Assembly: GCF_013344685.1 (NCBI RefSeq)
Contig: NZ_CP050137.1
Coordinates: forward strand, 248,001-312,000
Direction: 5' to 3'
From: Sphingomonas sp. CL5.1
Lineage (GTDB): Bacteria > Pseudomonadota > Alphaproteobacteria > Sphingomonadales > Sphingomonadaceae
DNA: 64,000 bases
Shown here in pieces: positions 62,340-64,000 of this stretch. The first letter of the stretch is position 1; the number at the start of each line of letters is the position of its first letter. Both the position numbers and the translations under genes were made by a program. The notes beneath the pieces are model-generated. The model had not been told where the DNA came from. It saw only the letters and a list, made by a program, of their open reading frames with translations, and made no database searches.

Positions 62340-63956
62340 ATGGAGGGCATTGTGCAAGATATTAGAACTACGGACTTTATCGTCGTTGGGGGCGGTTCGA
62401 GTGGCGCGGTGGTCGCATCTCGGCTAAGCGAAGAGAAGCGTTTTGAGGTCGCGTTGCTCGAAGCCGGCGGGTGGGACAGCTCGCCTTTCATTCGGATTCC
62501 GGCGGGCTCGATCAAAGCGATCATGAATCCTGAGTACAACTGGTTCTATCAAGCGGAACCGGATGCCTCACGAAACGATCGAGCAGACATGTGGCCGGCC
62601 GGCAAAGTCCTCGGCGGCGGCTCGTCGATCAACGGGATGATGTATGTTCGCGGCAATCGCGGCGATTATGATCAATGGGCTCAGCTCGGCTGCAAGGGCT
62701 GGTCCTATGACGACGTGCTTCCGTTCTTTAACAAGGCCGAGACGAACGAAAACGGCGGCTCGCGCTTTCGCGGCGACAAGGGCCCTCTGCGCGTATCGAA
62801 TGCCCGCCTATCGACCACGTTGGCCGACGCATTCATCGCTTCTGGCGTACGTGCGGGGATTCCGCACAATCCGGATACCAACGGTGCCGAGCAAGAGGGT
62901 ATCGGCCCCTGCCAAGCCACCCAGAACAAGGGTTGGCGACATTCAACGGCACGCGCCTATCTGGCCAAGGCGAAGCGCCGATCCAATCTGAAGGTCGAGA
63001 CGCATTTCATGGTCAGTCGGGTACTGATCGAGAAAGGCCGCGCGATCGGCGTCGAAGGCGTTCAGAACGGGCGCACGGTTCGCTACTTGGCAAACAAGGA
63101 GGTCATTCTTTGCGGCGGCGCGTTGTCGTCGCCGAAAATATTGATGCTCTCGGGCATTGGCCCGGCAAAGCATCTTGGCGAGCATGGCATCCCTGTTGTC
63201 GTCGATTCCCCGGGAGTGGGGCAAAATCTGCAGGAACATCCCGGAGTGTTGATGTCGACCCATGTCGGCATCGATAGCCTCAATGTCGAAGTGCAAAGCG
63301 TCGCCAGGATAGTCAAGCATGGCTTGAACTTCGCTTTGTTTGGGCGAGGGCCAGCCACGGCATGCGTTGCCTCCGCTCTCGCGTTCATTCGCACGCGAGA
63401 CCATCTCGAGTGGCCCAACATCCAACTGTCGTTCTCGCCGATCGCGTACGACTTCACGCCGGACGGCGTACACCTGTACAAGCGTGCGGCAATTGGCGTT
63501 GCCATCAACATCTGCCGGCCCGAGACGCGCGGTCAGTTGCTGCTCCGCTCCACCGATCCAAGTGAGCGGCCGATTATCCAACATGAGCTGCTCGGCGGAG
63601 ATGATGAGATCAAGCAGCTCATCGAAGGATGCCGGATCGTGCGCAAGATTTTCCGTTCCAAGCCATTCAGTGAATATGACAAAGGTGAACGCTTACCCGG
63701 AAAGCAGGTCGAAACCGACGCTGATTGGATCGAGTATATCCGTCAGAGCGCCTTCCTGATGTACCACCCGACTGGCACTTGCGCGATGGGAATTGGGCCG
63801 ACAGCGGTTCTCGATCCGGAGTTGCGCGTCAAGGGCGTCACCGGTCTTCGCGTTGCGGATGCCTCGATCATGCCGACGCTGGTTAGCGCGAATACAAATG
63901 CACCGTGCATCATGATTGGCGAACGGGCGGCCGATCTGATCCGAAGAAGCCACTGA
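62340..63956 (+). CDS. GMC-family FAD-dependent alcohol dehydrogenase/oxidase
   Basis: A 538-residue glucose-methanol-choline oxidoreductase. The N-terminal FAD motif is VVGGGSSGAVVASRLSE (from residue 16), the GMC signatures are AGKVLGGGSSINGMMYVRGN and GGALSSPKILMLSGIGP, and the catalytic histidine is in YHPTGTCAMG with NTNAPCIMIGERAA at the C-terminus. No signal peptide is seen. Length and neighbours agree with dye-linked alcohol dehydrogenases such as those oxidising polyethylene glycol. It is the third gene of the receptor-ALDH-GMC series. Confidence 0.9.
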   Translation: MEGIVQDIRTTDFIVVGGGSSGAVVASRLSEEKRFEVALLEAGGWDSSPFIRIPAGSIKAIMNPEYNWFYQAEPDASRNDRADMWPAGKVLGGGSSINGMMYVRGNRGDYDQWAQLGCKGWSYDDVLPFFNKAETNENGGSRFRGDKGPLRVSNARLSTTLADAFIASGVRAGIPHNPDTNGAEQEGIGPCQATQNKGWRHSTARAYLAKAKRRSNLKVETHFMVSRVLIEKGRAIGVEGVQNGRTVRYLANKEVILCGGALSSPKILMLSGIGPAKHLGEHGIPVVVDSPGVGQNLQEHPGVLMSTHVGIDSLNVEVQSVARIVKHGLNFALFGRGPATACVASALAFIRTRDHLEWPNIQLSFSPIAYDFTPDGVHLYKRAAIGVAINICRPETRGQLLLRSTDPSERPIIQHELLGGDDEIKQLIEGCRIVRKIFRSKPFSEYDKGERLPGKQVETDADWIEYIRQSAFLMYHPTGTCAMGIGPTAVLDPELRVKGVTGLRVADASIMPTLVSANTNAPCIMIGERAADLIRRSH

Positions 63957-63980
63957 GGAGATATCGTACCGCAGGAGCCG

Positions 63981-64000
63981 ATGGCCCTCGTACGCACGAT
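63981..64000 (+). CDS. Possible start of a further gene (truncated by window end)
   Basis: An ATG at 63981 follows AGGAG with only three bases between, and reads MALVRT before the window ends. The short spacing makes this uncertain; it could be the next gene of the same operon. Confidence 0.25.

Overview
The window looks like the chromosome of an alphaproteobacterium of the Sphingomonadaceae type. The signs are very high GC in the first 39 kb, a ybgC-tolQRAB-pal cluster, several TonB-dependent receptors, and enzyme families common in sphingomonads. This placement is an inference from gene content; no rRNA or tRNA gene is present to confirm it.

Positions 1-39,100 (very GC-rich) are mostly core genome. 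From the left they hold the start of a ligase-associated DNA exonuclease and a UPF0104 membrane protein. A scavenging region follows: a TonB-dependent receptor with two large secreted beta-propeller/amidohydrolase proteins on either side of a divergent promoter. Next come a copper amine oxidase divergent from a cupin, a class II deacetylase, an MFS transporter, an NTF2-like protein and an M14 metallopeptidase. After these are threonine aldolase, YjbQ, a nitronate monooxygenase-type enzyme, the Tol-Pal envelope cluster, an SDR, a pterin dehydratase, CcmA/CcmB, a CFA-type methyltransferase, argininosuccinate synthase, a flavoprotein, two large membrane proteins, a FemAB-like acyltransferase and RidA.

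At about 39,120 composition drops visibly and a gene upstream of ridA is cut off, marking the edge of an accessory region that continues to the end of the window. Its first part (39,455-46,135) is a probable defence locus: a small MerR-type HTH protein, a DNA cytosine methyltransferase, a Vsr endonuclease on the opposite strand, a protein with GHKL ATPase modules at both ends, and a protein with an N-terminal receiver domain and an unknown C-terminal part. This resembles a two-component relay built into a modification system and is the best candidate here for an unusual system.

The second part (46,559-63,956) is catabolic. It contains malate synthase G, an L-2-haloacid dehalogenase, an MFS transporter and a compact pcaIJHGBL operon for the protocatechuate 3,4-cleavage pathway. 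A tandem glycine riboswitch then precedes a DadA-like FAD oxidoreductase and a GlcG-like protein. Last is a TonB receptor - aldehyde dehydrogenase - GMC alcohol dehydrogenase series that resembles polyethylene-glycol (peg) operons in order. Glyoxylate from glycine oxidation, from haloacetate via glycolate, or from ether-alcohol breakdown could all feed malate synthase G; this link is inference. No CRISPR array, integrase, insertion sequence or RNA gene other than the riboswitch was seen.
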